Source: an uncultured Collinsella sp. (GTDB taxonomy: Bacteria; Actinomycetota; Coriobacteriia; Coriobacteriales; Coriobacteriaceae). Taken from it: 11,524 nucleotides of DNA. The DNA lies in the NCBI GenBank assembly GCA_934650975.1, contig CAKUFW010000060.1, positions 1 through 11,524 on the forward strand, read 5' to 3'. This document shows positions 1 to 7,088 of the stretch, in pieces; positions within the stretch are counted from its first letter, which is position 1; every line of letters begins with the position of its first letter. The position numbers were made by a program, and so were the translations under genes. The notes under the pieces were generated by a model. The model saw only the letters and a program-made list of their open reading frames with translations, had not been told where the DNA came from and searched no databases.

Positions 1-17
1 GGCCACTTAATGTGGCC
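1..17 (-). terminator. Possible terminator hairpin after the hydrolase gene (cut by window edge)
   Basis: A perfect 6-bp inverted repeat (GGCCAC / GTGGCC) around a 5-base AT-rich loop lies 71 bases beyond the stop codon of the minus-strand gene ending at 89. Any U-tract would lie left of base 1, outside the window, so its role as an intrinsic terminator cannot be confirmed. The 71 bases between show no gene. Confidence 0.35.
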
Positions 18-88
18 TTCGTCTTGCGCAGGACTGTCCGAGCAGGCAATCAAATATATTGCGGGCGGGCACGCGGCCCAACTTACAG

Positions 89-1294
89 TTACGACAGCGC
101 AATACCGCCAAGCCAGCCCCAGCGCACGCCAGAGCCAGTGCCATAGAAGCTAATGAACGAGTCAAGCGACTTAGACGTAATGGCGCCCTCGTTGCTCATA
201 ACGATGCCACCGCCAACATAGATGCCCACATGACCGTAGAGCAGACCAGGCGTGCCGGTGCCGCTGTGCGACGAGTCGGCCACGATCATGCCCACCTGCA
301 GCGCCGAACGATCGGAGCTATAGCACCAGGCGTTGAACATGTCGCACGCGTTGCCGCCAAAGTAGCCCACGCCGGCGTTGCGGAACACGTTGGTAACCCA
401 GGCGGCGCACCAGTTCAGGCCAGGCGAAGGCGTAGAGTAGCATGCGTTGACGACAGCCTGCTGTTTGCCCGATCCGGCGTTCTGCTGCGGGGTTCCGGGA
501 GCGTACGAACCGCCGCCCGAGTTCGAACCGCTCGAAGAGTTGTTCTTGTTCGCCGCAGCCGCAGCAGCTGCGGCGGCCTTCTTGGCGGCCTCCTCGGCCT
601 GGGCGGCAGCGAGAATCTCGGAATCGCGCTGGGCCATGAGCTCCTTGACGTCATCGGAAAGGCCGTTCAGCACGGTCTGGACCTCTTGCTGCTTGGCCTG
701 CATGTCCTGCATCTGGGCCGTCTGCTGGTCCTTGAGCTTCTCCAAGTCGGCCTTCTGCGACTCGAGCTCGGACTTTTGCGTGTCGAGCTCCTTCTGGATA
801 GTCTGAATGTCCTCGATGGCGTCGCGATCGCTCTTGTTGATCTTTTCGACGTAATGAGCGTTGGCGACGAGTTCCTCAAACGAACCCGATGCCAGCAGCA
901 GCGACAGGATATTGGTGCCGCCCGACTTGTAGCTGGCGGCAACGCGATCGGAAAGGTCGCCGCGCTTCTTTTTGAGCTCGGCCTTCTTGGTGTCGATCTG
1001 AGCCTGCGTCTCGTCAATCTGGCCCTGTACGCCTTCGATATCGCTGAGCGTCTGGGCATTCTTATTGGCGAGCGCCGCGTACTCGTTGGCGATGCTGTCG
1101 AGCTGGGCCTGGACCTCGTCGAGCTGGGCCTGGGCGGCATTCAGTTTGTCAGTGGTTTCCTTTGTGGCCTCAGCCGCATGGGCGCGAGCTGGCAAGCCAA
1201 AAAGAACGGCCGCGGAAGCGGCGCCGAAAAGAGCCTTAAGCGCAGTGCGGCGCGAAAGCTCCTGCGTAAAGATGGAATCGTTGTTTGGTGACAT
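89..1294 (-). CDS. PcsB-like secreted peptidoglycan hydrolase (Tat signal, coiled coil, CHAP/NlpC-P60-like domain)
   Basis: A 401-residue exported protein, probably a cell-wall hydrolase acting at division or during growth. Residues 14-40 look like a twin-arginine signal: SRRTALK, a hydrophobic stretch, then AHA before a likely cleavage at 40/41. Residues about 45-230 are a Gln/Glu/Lys-rich coiled coil. It contains a PcsB-type segment near 117-152 (SYKSGG, SLLLASGSFEELV). A low-complexity Ala run (240-248) and Ser/Gly/Asn linker follow. The C-terminal domain (about 277-401) has NWCAAWV with Cys296 as likely nucleophile and GHVGIYVGGG with His355 as likely partner, as in CHAP and NlpC/P60 enzymes. 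The start is an ATG with GGAG five bases upstream. In the PcsB family the coiled coil couples the enzyme to FtsEX; whether that holds here is inference. CHAP and NlpC/P60 cannot be separated by eye. Confidence 0.85.
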   Translation of the reverse strand: MSPNNDSIFTQELSRRTALKALFGAASAAVLFGLPARAHAAEATKETTDKLNAAQAQLDEVQAQLDSIANEYAALANKNAQTLSDIEGVQGQIDETQAQIDTKKAELKKKRGDLSDRVAASYKSGGTNILSLLLASGSFEELVANAHYVEKINKSDRDAIEDIQTIQKELDTQKSELESQKADLEKLKDQQTAQMQDMQAKQQEVQTVLNGLSDDVKELMAQRDSEILAAAQAEEAAKKAAAAAAAAANKNNSSSGSNSGGGSYAPGTPQQNAGSGKQQAVVNACYSTPSPGLNWCAAWVTNVFRNAGVGYFGGNACDMFNAWCYSSDRSALQVGMIVADSSHSGTGTPGLLYGHVGIYVGGGIVMSNEGAITSKSLDSFISFYGTGSGVRWGWLGGIALS

Positions 1295-1338
1295 ATGTAC
1301 TCCGTTACATGTTTATTTATATGTCGCTCAACTTAAAC

Positions 1339-1366
1339 ATATTAGCGTACATAGAGCGCATCCCAA
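1339..1366 (-). promoter_or_regulatory. Tentative promoter of the PcsB-like hydrolase gene
   Basis: On the minus strand, TTGGGA (1361-1366) and TAATAT (1339-1344) are separated by 16 bases, each matching the sigma-70 consensus at four of six positions. This would give a leader of roughly 35-40 bases. An alternative -10 is TATAAA at 1316-1321, with no good -35. The call rests on consensus matching only. Confidence 0.3.
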
Positions 1367-1498
1367 CGATTTCCACGAACGGCAGCAAATCGCATGGTCG
1401 GTGGCTCGTAAATGCGTCCCAAGCTAAAGGCAAGGATTATGCAAGTAACACCCTATGAGTACGTTAACATCAATCCTCTGGTTTTCCTGCCCCGCGCG

Positions 1499-1526
1499 TT
1501 TTGGGCGCCCCTAGCTGCGCTATACT
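1499..1526 (+). promoter_or_regulatory. Tentative galE promoter, -10 box TATACT
   Basis: TATACT at 1521-1526 is a good -10 match 38 bases before the galE start. No convincing -35 exists at normal spacing: TTTTGG at 1499-1504 is 16 bases away but matches poorly. The AGGAG ribosome binding site at 1554-1558 lies five bases before the ATG. Confidence 0.35.
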
Positions 1527-1563
1527 CCCCTCAAGAAGTGTTCCTGATTCGATAGGAGACTAC

Positions 1564-2625
1564 ATGTCCAAAGCACTCGACCCCAAAGACACCTGCGTCC
1601 TCGTTACCGGCGGCGCCGGCTTTATCGGCTCGCACACCGTCGTTCAGCTGCTCGAGGGCGGCTACCAGGTTGTCGTCGTCGATGACCTCTCCAACTCCAG
1701 CGCTGTCGCCATCGACCGCGTCAAGACCATCGTGGGCGACGAGGCCGCCAAGAACCTCACCTTCTACGAGGCCAACGTGCTCGACCGCGATGCGATGAAC
1801 AAGATCTTCGATACCCACCAGATCGACCGCGTCATCCACTTCGCCGGCTTTAAGGCCGTTGGCGAGTCGGTGAGCAAGCCCGTCGAGTACTATCACAACA
1901 ATATCGAGAACACCCTGGTGCTCATCGATGTCATGCGCAACCACGGCTGCAAGTCCATCATCTTCTCGAGCTCCTCGACCGTCTACGGCGATCCCGACAA
2001 TCCGCCCGTTACCGAGGAGGACCCCAAGAAGCCCGCGACCAACCCCTATGGTTGGACCAAGTGGATGATTGAGCAGATTCTCATGGACGTCCACACCGCC
2101 GACCCCGAGTGGGACGTCGTGCTGCTCCGTTACTTCAACCCCATCGGCGCCCATCCGTCGGGCCTGATCGGCGAGGACCCCAAGGGCATCCCCAACAACC
2201 TGGTGCCCTACGTCGCCCAGGTCGCCGTGGGCAAGCTCGAGGCCGTTCAGGTCTTTGGCAACGACTACCCCACCCCCGACGGCACCGGCGTGCGCGACTA
2301 CATCCACGTTTGCGACCTGGCTTCTGGTCACGTGGCCGCCCTCAACTGGATGAACGGCAAGACCGGCGTCGAGATCTTTAACCTGGGCACCGGTACCGGC
2401 ACCTCGGTGCTCGAGGTCGTTGCCGCCTTCTCCAAGGCCTGCGGCAAAGAGCTGCCCTATGTGATCCGCGAGCGCCGCGCCGGCGACATCGCCGCCAACT
2501 GGTGCGATGCCTCCAAGGCCGAGCGCATGATGGGCTGGAAGGCTCAGTACGACATCGCGGACATGTGCCGCGACAGCTGGAACTGGCAGAGCCACAACCC
2601 CAACGGCTTCGCCGACGCTGAGTAG
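1564..2625 (+). CDS. galE: UDP-glucose 4-epimerase GalE
   Basis: A cytoplasmic NAD-dependent epimerase of the extended SDR family, 353 residues, close to the usual 330-350. It interconverts UDP-galactose and UDP-glucose in the Leloir pathway and supplies UDP-galactose for cell-surface glycans. The N-terminal Rossmann motif GGAGFIG is at 16-22 and the acidic end of strand 2 (VVDDLSN) at 38-44. The catalytic region has SSSSTVYG at 135-142 and YGWTK at 162-166, giving Tyr162 and Lys166. FNPIGAHPSG (191-200) and RDYIHVCDL (244-252) are typical substrate-side motifs. I chose the ATG at 1564 because AGGAG lies five bases upstream and the domain begins at once. The frame stays open upstream to a TTG at 1501, but that extension has no family resemblance. 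It is divergent from the hydrolase gene and closed by its own terminator, so it is probably monocistronic. Confidence 0.96.
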   Translation: MSKALDPKDTCVLVTGGAGFIGSHTVVQLLEGGYQVVVVDDLSNSSAVAIDRVKTIVGDEAAKNLTFYEANVLDRDAMNKIFDTHQIDRVIHFAGFKAVGESVSKPVEYYHNNIENTLVLIDVMRNHGCKSIIFSSSSTVYGDPDNPPVTEEDPKKPATNPYGWTKWMIEQILMDVHTADPEWDVVLLRYFNPIGAHPSGLIGEDPKGIPNNLVPYVAQVAVGKLEAVQVFGNDYPTPDGTGVRDYIHVCDLASGHVAALNWMNGKTGVEIFNLGTGTGTSVLEVVAAFSKACGKELPYVIRERRAGDIAANWCDASKAERMMGWKAQYDIADMCRDSWNWQSHNPNGFADAE

Positions 2626-2649
2626 CCACTCCTCCGCGCTAGATTTTGG

Positions 2650-2683
2650 GCCCCGGTCTCCAATGTGAGACCGGGGCTTTTTT
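2650..2683 (+). terminator. Intrinsic terminator of galE
   Basis: A perfect 11-bp stem (GCCCCGGTCTC / GAGACCGGGGC) with a 6-base loop is followed directly by six T residues, 24 bases after the galE stop. It should separate galE from malQ transcription. Confidence 0.95.
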
Positions 2684-2732
2684 CATGGCATGTAACCATT
2701 CACCGAAATACTCCCAACTTTTTTATCTTGCA

Positions 2733-2762
2733 TGTACATGTTTAAACAACATGTTTTACAAT
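2733..2762 (+). promoter_or_regulatory. Predicted malQ promoter
   Basis: TGTACA (2733-2738, four of six against TTGACA) and TACAAT (2757-2762, five of six against TATAAT) are 18 bases apart. Transcription would start near 2769, giving a leader of about 79 bases before the malQ ATG. The AT-rich island stands out from the GC-rich surroundings. Confidence 0.55.
2736..2754. promoter_or_regulatory. 19-bp palindromic operator within the malQ promoter
   Basis: ACATGTT-TAAAC-AACATGT is a perfect inverted repeat with 7-base arms and a 5-base centre. It starts inside the proposed -35 box and ends two bases before the -10, so a bound dimeric repressor would exclude RNA polymerase. The regulator is not in the window. 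The centre lacks the CG usual in LacI-family operators, so I do not name a family. Confidence 0.6.
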
Positions 2763-2784
2763 AGGCGTATCGAATCAGAACACC

Positions 2785-2820
2785 GGGGGCGGACTGTTCT
2801 TCCATCGGCAGGACGGCCCC
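2785..2820 (+). promoter_or_regulatory. Hairpin in the malQ leader
   Basis: Arms at 2785-2796 and 2809-2820 can pair at nine of twelve positions: four G-C pairs, a G/G mismatch, two G-C pairs, adjacent G/A and A/G mismatches, then CTG with CAG, around a 12-base loop. It ends 14 bases before the Shine-Dalgarno-like GGTGAG. It is followed by no U-run, so it is not a terminator. A regulatory role is only a possibility. Confidence 0.3.
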
Positions 2821-2847
2821 ACGACAAAAAGGTTGGTGAGCGCATTC

Positions 2848-4353
2848 ATGGAGCGTGCAAGCGGTGTCCTCATGCCCGTCTCATCTCTGCCCGGCCCTTA
2901 TGGAATCGGCGGCTTTGGTTGGAATGCCTACGACTTCGTCGATTTCCTCGCCACGTGCAAACAACATTACTGGCAGATTCTGCCCCTTACGACGACCAGC
3001 TATGGCGATTCGCCCTACCAGTCGTTCTCGGCCCGTGCGGGAAATCCCAACTTCATCGACTTCGCCGAGCTTATCGAGGCAGGTTACCTGGAGCAGCGCG
3101 ATATCGACGGCGTGTACCTGGGCTCCGACCCCAGCAATGTCGACTATGGTGCCATCTTTGGTGGCCGTCGTCAGATTCTCGACCGTGCCGCCGAGCGCTT
3201 TGCCGCCGACAAGCCGGCCGACTTCGACGACTTTGTCCAAACCAACGAAGACTGGCTCATCCCCTACTGCGAGTTCATGACCGTCAAGGAGGAGTGCGGT
3301 CTCAAGGCATTTTGGGAGTGGCCCGCAGAGCTCCGTACCCGCGGTGAGGCTTCTGCCAAGGTCTGCGCCGCCCATCCCGCGCGCATGCTCTACCACCAGA
3401 TGACGCAGTACTTCTTCGATCGTCAGTGGAGCCGCCTCAAAGCCTATGCCAACGAGCGCGACATCCTCATCATCGGCGATCTGCCCATCTATGTCTCGCG
3501 CGACTCCGTCGAGATGTGGGCCACGCCCGAGCTCTTTAAGATCGACGCCGCCGGTAATCCTGTGAGTGTCGCTGGCACGCCGCCCGACCAGTTCTCGGCC
3601 ACCGGCCAGTACTGGGGAAATCCCATCTACGACTGGGATGCCATGGAGGCCGACGGTTTCTCCTGGTGGGAGGGCCGCATCCGCGCCGCCCTCGACATGT
3701 ACGATGTCATCCGCCTGGATCACTTCCGCGGCTTCGAGGCCTATTGGGAGGTGCCGTTCTCCTCACCCGATTCATCCTACGGTTCGTGGACGCAAGGCCC
3801 CGGCCTCAAACTCTTCAAAACGCTCGAGGAAAAGCTCGGCACGCTGCCTATCATCGCTGAGGACCTGGGTTTCCTCACCCCCGGCGTCATCGACATGCGC
3901 GATAACTCGGGCTTCCCCGGCATGAAGATCTTGCAGTTTGCCTTTGAGGACACCAACTCGTACTACCTGCCGCACAACTACATCGCCAACACCGTCGCCT
4001 ATGTGGGCACGCACGATAACGAGACGGCACGCGGTTGGTTTGAGGGAACGGCCACCCCGCGCCAGCGCGAGCAGGCAGCCCTGTACACCCATCAGCTGAC
4101 TGGCGAGCCCATCACCGATGCGCTCAACCGCACCATCGCCGCCAGCGTGAGCGACACCTGCATCTACACCATGCAGGACCTGCTCAACCTGGGCAATGAG
4201 GCACGCATCAACACACCCGCTACTCTGGGCGGCAACTGGACCTGGCGCATGCTCGATGGCGCCATCACCCGCGAGCTCGAGCACAAGCTTACTGACTGGA
4301 CTGAGACCTACTTCCGCATCCCGTCGGAAGCCGAAATCGAGCTTCCCCAATAG
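2848..4353 (+). CDS. malQ: 4-alpha-glucanotransferase (amylomaltase) MalQ
   Basis: A 501-residue cytoplasmic GH77 enzyme, the size of the compact bacterial amylomaltases. It transfers alpha-1,4-glucan segments between maltodextrins, building chains long enough for phosphorylase and releasing glucose. RASGVLMPVSSLPGPYGIG at 3-21 is the family's N-terminal signature. GDLPIYVSRDSVEMWA follows near 210-225. RLDHFRG at 289-295 carries the nucleophile Asp291, AEDLG at 337-341 the acid/base Glu338, and GTHDNET at 387-393 the third carboxylate Asp390. No catalytic residue is missing. I chose ATG 2848 because the family motif begins immediately and GGTGAG (2835-2840) sits seven bases upstream. In-frame TTG 2833 and GTG 2836 are possible but have poorer spacing. 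It has its own promoter with a palindromic operator, and glgP follows 128 bases later. Confidence 0.95.
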   Translation: MERASGVLMPVSSLPGPYGIGGFGWNAYDFVDFLATCKQHYWQILPLTTTSYGDSPYQSFSARAGNPNFIDFAELIEAGYLEQRDIDGVYLGSDPSNVDYGAIFGGRRQILDRAAERFAADKPADFDDFVQTNEDWLIPYCEFMTVKEECGLKAFWEWPAELRTRGEASAKVCAAHPARMLYHQMTQYFFDRQWSRLKAYANERDILIIGDLPIYVSRDSVEMWATPELFKIDAAGNPVSVAGTPPDQFSATGQYWGNPIYDWDAMEADGFSWWEGRIRAALDMYDVIRLDHFRGFEAYWEVPFSSPDSSYGSWTQGPGLKLFKTLEEKLGTLPIIAEDLGFLTPGVIDMRDNSGFPGMKILQFAFEDTNSYYLPHNYIANTVAYVGTHDNETARGWFEGTATPRQREQAALYTHQLTGEPITDALNRTIAASVSDTCIYTMQDLLNLGNEARINTPATLGGNWTWRMLDGAITRELEHKLTDWTETYFRIPSEAEIELPQ

Positions 4354-4401
4354 GAGCAACCGCGCCCGACCCCACCCCATCGTGTGGACGCGTTCGCTTT
4401 C

Positions 4402-4442
4402 CCCGCGCGAGGCTACCCCAATCCCCTCGCGCGGGCTCTTTT
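4402..4442 (+). terminator. Intrinsic terminator between malQ and glgP
   Basis: An 11-bp perfect stem (CCCGCGCGAGG / CCTCGCGCGGG) with a 12-base loop is followed by CTCTTTT. The U-tract is interrupted by a C, so it may be leaky. I see no clear promoter in the remaining 39 bases before glgP, so read-through from malQ could express glgP at a lower level. Confidence 0.75.
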
Positions 4443-4481
4443 GTATTTCTGACATGTAGTCAACTCACCACAGGAGGAAAC

Positions 4482-6749
4482 ATGCCCCGTATCGATCTCG
4501 CGGACCTCGCCGAGCAGTCCTTTGGCACTACGCTCGAGCAGCTCGACGACCGCCGCATTTACAAGCTACTCGTTAAACTCGTGCAGGAGCGCTCCGCTGC
4601 CTGCCCGCTCAACAACGGCAAGAAAAAGCTCTACTACATCTCTGCCGAGTTTTTGATCGGCAAGCTGCTTATCAACAACATGATTGATCTCGACATCTAT
4701 GACGAGATCAAGGAGCAGCTCACCGCGGCGGGCCACGACCTCAACAAGATCGAGGAGTTTGAAGTCGAGCCTTCGCTCGGCAACGGCGGCCTGGGCCGTC
4801 TGGCTGCGTGCTTCCTGGATTCCATCGCCACGCTGGGCCTGACCGGCGACGGCGTGGGCCTCAACTACCATTACGGTCTGTTCCGTCAGCGCTTTGTCGA
4901 CAACCAGCAGAAGGCCGTCCCCGACGAGTGGCTTGGCGAGCTGGACATTCTGATTGATGACGACCGCTCCTACACCGTCGAGTTCGGCGATTTTGCCGTC
5001 ACCTCCAAGCTCGTCAACATCGATGTGCCCGGTTACGGCCAGCCCACTAAGAACCGTCTGCGTCTGTTCGACCTGGCAAGCGTCGACGACGGCCTGGTCC
5101 CGGGCAGCTCCATCGACTTCGACAAGACCGAGATCGCCAAGAACCTCACCCTGTTCCTGTACCCCGACGATTCCGACGAGCAGGGCCGCCTGCTTCGCAT
5201 CTATCAGGAGTACTTCATGGTGAGCAACGCCGCCCAGCTTCTGATCGACGAGGCCGTCGAGCGCGGCAGCAACCTGCACGACCTGGCCGATTACGCCGTG
5301 GTCCAGATCAACGACACGCACCCCACCATGGTCATCCCCGAGCTTATCCGACTGCTCACCACCGAGCATGACATCGAGTTTGACGAGGCCGTTGCCATCG
5401 TGCGCTCCATGGTCGCCTACACCAACCACACGATTCTTGCCGAGGCGCTCGAGAAGTGGCCGCTCGCCAGCCTGCAGAAGGTCTCGCCCGCCATCGCCGA
5501 CATCATCGTCAAGCTCGACGAGATCGCCAAGGCCGAGCACGACGACCCGCGCGTCGCCATCATCGACGAGCACGAGACCGTCCACATGGCCCACATGGAC
5601 ATCCACTTTGGCTTCTCCATCAACGGCGTCGCCGCACTTCACACCAAGATCCTGGAGGACACCGAGCTTCACCCGTTCTACGAGATCTATCCCGAGAAGT
5701 TCTCCAACAAGACCAACGGCATCACCTTCCGCCGCTGGATCCATGGCGCCAACCCCGCACTTGCCAGCCTGCTCGACGACGTGATCGGCACCGATTGGCG
5801 CAGCACCGGCGACCTAAGCAAGCTCGCCGAGTTCGCCGACGACAATGACGTCCTTGAGCGCTTGGCCGCCACCAAGGTCGAGACCAAGGCCATCATGCGC
5901 CAGTTCATGGCACTCGAGCAGGGCGTGACGATTCCCTCCAACGCCATCATCGACGTCCAGGTCAAGCGTATCCACGAGTACAAGCGCCAGCAGATGCTCG
6001 CGCTCTACATCATCTGGAAGTACCTCGACATCAAGAACGGCAACAGCCCTAAGCACCCCGTCACCATCATCTTTGGCGGCAAGGCAGCCCCTGCCTACAC
6101 CATCGCCCAGGACATCATCCACCTGATCCTGACGCTGTCGCAGTGGATTGCCAACGACCCCGACGTGGCCCCCTACCTGCAGGTTGTCATGATCGAGAAC
6201 TACAACGTCACCGCCGCCGAGCGCGTGATTCCCGCCGCGGACATCTCCGAGCAGATCAGCCTGGCCTCCAAGGAGGCGAGCGGTACCTCCAACATGAAGT
6301 TCATGCTCAACGGCGCCCTGACCCTGTGCACGCTCGACGGCGCCAATGTCGAGATCGCCGAGCTCGTCGGCGACGAGAACATTTACACCTTTGGCGCCTC
6401 GTCCAAGCAGGTCGAGCAGTTCTACGCCGACGGCACCTATGACGCCGGCGCACTCTACCGCAAGCCCGGCATCAAGCTGCTGGTGGACTTTATCACCAAC
6501 CCTGCCTTTATGGCGACCGGCAACGCCGAGCGCCTGCAGCGCCTGCACGACGACATCAAGGGCAAGGACTGGTTTATGGCACTGCTCGACATCGAGGAGT
6601 ACATCCAGACCAAGGAGCGCGTGCTGGCCGACTACGAGGACCAGGATGTCTGGATGCGCAAGGCGCTCATCAACATTGCCAACGCCGGCACCTTCTCGTC
6701 CGACCGTACGATCTCGCAGTACAACGACGAAATCTGGCACCTGAGCTAA
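4482..6749 (+). CDS. glgP: Glycogen/maltodextrin phosphorylase
   Basis: A 755-residue cytoplasmic GT35 phosphorylase that releases glucose-1-phosphate from alpha-1,4-glucan chain ends using phosphate and pyridoxal phosphate. EPSLGNGGLGR at 96-106 is the family's glycine-rich active-site motif. INDTHPTM lies in the central region, and VKRIHEYKRQ precedes the C-terminal half. SGTSNMKFMLNGA holds the PLP-binding lysine, Lys606, followed by TLDGANVEI. It is shorter than E. coli MalP (797) or GlgP (815), and the compact form resembles those of gut Gram-positives. An AGGAGG site (4472-4477) lies four bases before the ATG. Lying next to malQ and the sugar importer, it may act on imported maltodextrin, stored glycogen or both. 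The sequence does not decide between the glgP and malP labels. A terminator follows 28 bases after the stop. Confidence 0.95.
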   Translation: MPRIDLADLAEQSFGTTLEQLDDRRIYKLLVKLVQERSAACPLNNGKKKLYYISAEFLIGKLLINNMIDLDIYDEIKEQLTAAGHDLNKIEEFEVEPSLGNGGLGRLAACFLDSIATLGLTGDGVGLNYHYGLFRQRFVDNQQKAVPDEWLGELDILIDDDRSYTVEFGDFAVTSKLVNIDVPGYGQPTKNRLRLFDLASVDDGLVPGSSIDFDKTEIAKNLTLFLYPDDSDEQGRLLRIYQEYFMVSNAAQLLIDEAVERGSNLHDLADYAVVQINDTHPTMVIPELIRLLTTEHDIEFDEAVAIVRSMVAYTNHTILAEALEKWPLASLQKVSPAIADIIVKLDEIAKAEHDDPRVAIIDEHETVHMAHMDIHFGFSINGVAALHTKILEDTELHPFYEIYPEKFSNKTNGITFRRWIHGANPALASLLDDVIGTDWRSTGDLSKLAEFADDNDVLERLAATKVETKAIMRQFMALEQGVTIPSNAIIDVQVKRIHEYKRQQMLALYIIWKYLDIKNGNSPKHPVTIIFGGKAAPAYTIAQDIIHLILTLSQWIANDPDVAPYLQVVMIENYNVTAAERVIPAADISEQISLASKEASGTSNMKFMLNGALTLCTLDGANVEIAELVGDENIYTFGASSKQVEQFYADGTYDAGALYRKPGIKLLVDFITNPAFMATGNAERLQRLHDDIKGKDWFMALLDIEEYIQTKERVLADYEDQDVWMRKALINIANAGTFSSDRTISQYNDEIWHLS

Positions 6750-6776
6750 TTCGCTTCCTTTACCCATCCTCTTGAG

Positions 6777-6809
6777 AAACGGAGTCGTGGCAACACGGCT
6801 CCGTTTTTT
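6777..6809 (+). terminator. Intrinsic terminator of glgP
   Basis: A 13-bp stem (AAACGGAGTCGTG / CACGGCTCCGTTT) with one G-U wobble and a GCAA tetraloop ends in a run of T. It lies between glgP and the repeat array, so plus-strand transcription should stop before the array. Confidence 0.93.
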
Positions 6810-6847
6810 GCGCCGATGTGTTTTCCCGAGGTTCGTCTCGACCAAAC

Positions 6848-6906
6848 TGTCTCGATCCGTAACATCTACTTAGGCAAAACGGCCCCACCTGTTACAGATC
6901 GAGACA
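6848..6906. repeat. Array unit 1
   Basis: TGTCTCGATCCGTAACA (6848-6864) and TGTTACAGATCGAGACA (6890-6906) are complementary at 16 of 17 positions. The 25-base linker begins TCTA and ends CCACC, as in unit 4. Confidence 0.9.
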
Positions 6907-6928
6907 ATCCAAACTGCCCATCTGAGTT

Positions 6929-6987
6929 CATCTCAATCTGTAACATTTGGCCGCCGATATCCAACCTTACTGTTACAGAACGAGACA
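6929..6987. repeat. Array unit 2
   Basis: CATCTCAATCTGTAACA (6929-6945) and TGTTACAGAACGAGACA (6971-6987) are complementary at 13 of 17 positions. The linker resembles that of unit 3. Confidence 0.9.
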
Positions 6988-7008
6988 AATAGGTTCGTCC
7001 TGACGAAC

Positions 7009-7067
7009 CGTCTCAATCTGTAACAGGCAGCCACCGAAATCAGCCTCTCGTGTTACAGATCGAGACG
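7009..7067. repeat. Array unit 3
   Basis: CGTCTCAATCTGTAACA (7009-7025) and TGTTACAGATCGAGACG (7051-7067) are complementary at 16 of 17 positions. The outermost pair is C/G in this unit, where unit 1 has T/A, so pairing is kept despite the change. Confidence 0.9.
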
Positions 7068-7088
7068 AAAGGACAAATGGCTCGACAC

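Noticed and set aside
551..590. Alanine-run and GCN-type codon repeat in the hydrolase as a phase-variable tract
   Set aside because: The codons are mixed GCN triplets, not a pure short repeat, so slippage is unlikely. It reads as an ordinary Ala-rich linker.
59..1291. Long plus-strand frame opposite the hydrolase gene
   Set aside because: It is antisense to a gene with a clear signal peptide, coiled coil and catalytic motifs. Its translation is low-complexity Arg/Leu/Val typical of a GC-rich shadow frame.
1501..1563. Upstream TTG start for galE
   Set aside because: The extra 21 residues have no family resemblance and would overlap the proposed -10 box. The ATG at 1564 has a well-placed AGGAG.
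2736..2754. LacI-family operator assignment
   Set aside because: The palindrome has an odd-length AT-rich centre, not the central CG usual in LacI-family sites, so no regulator family is named.
2646..3347. Open frame overlapping the galE terminator and the start of malQ
   Set aside because: It runs through a perfect terminator and a promoter, then out of frame into malQ. The protein has no recognisable motif.
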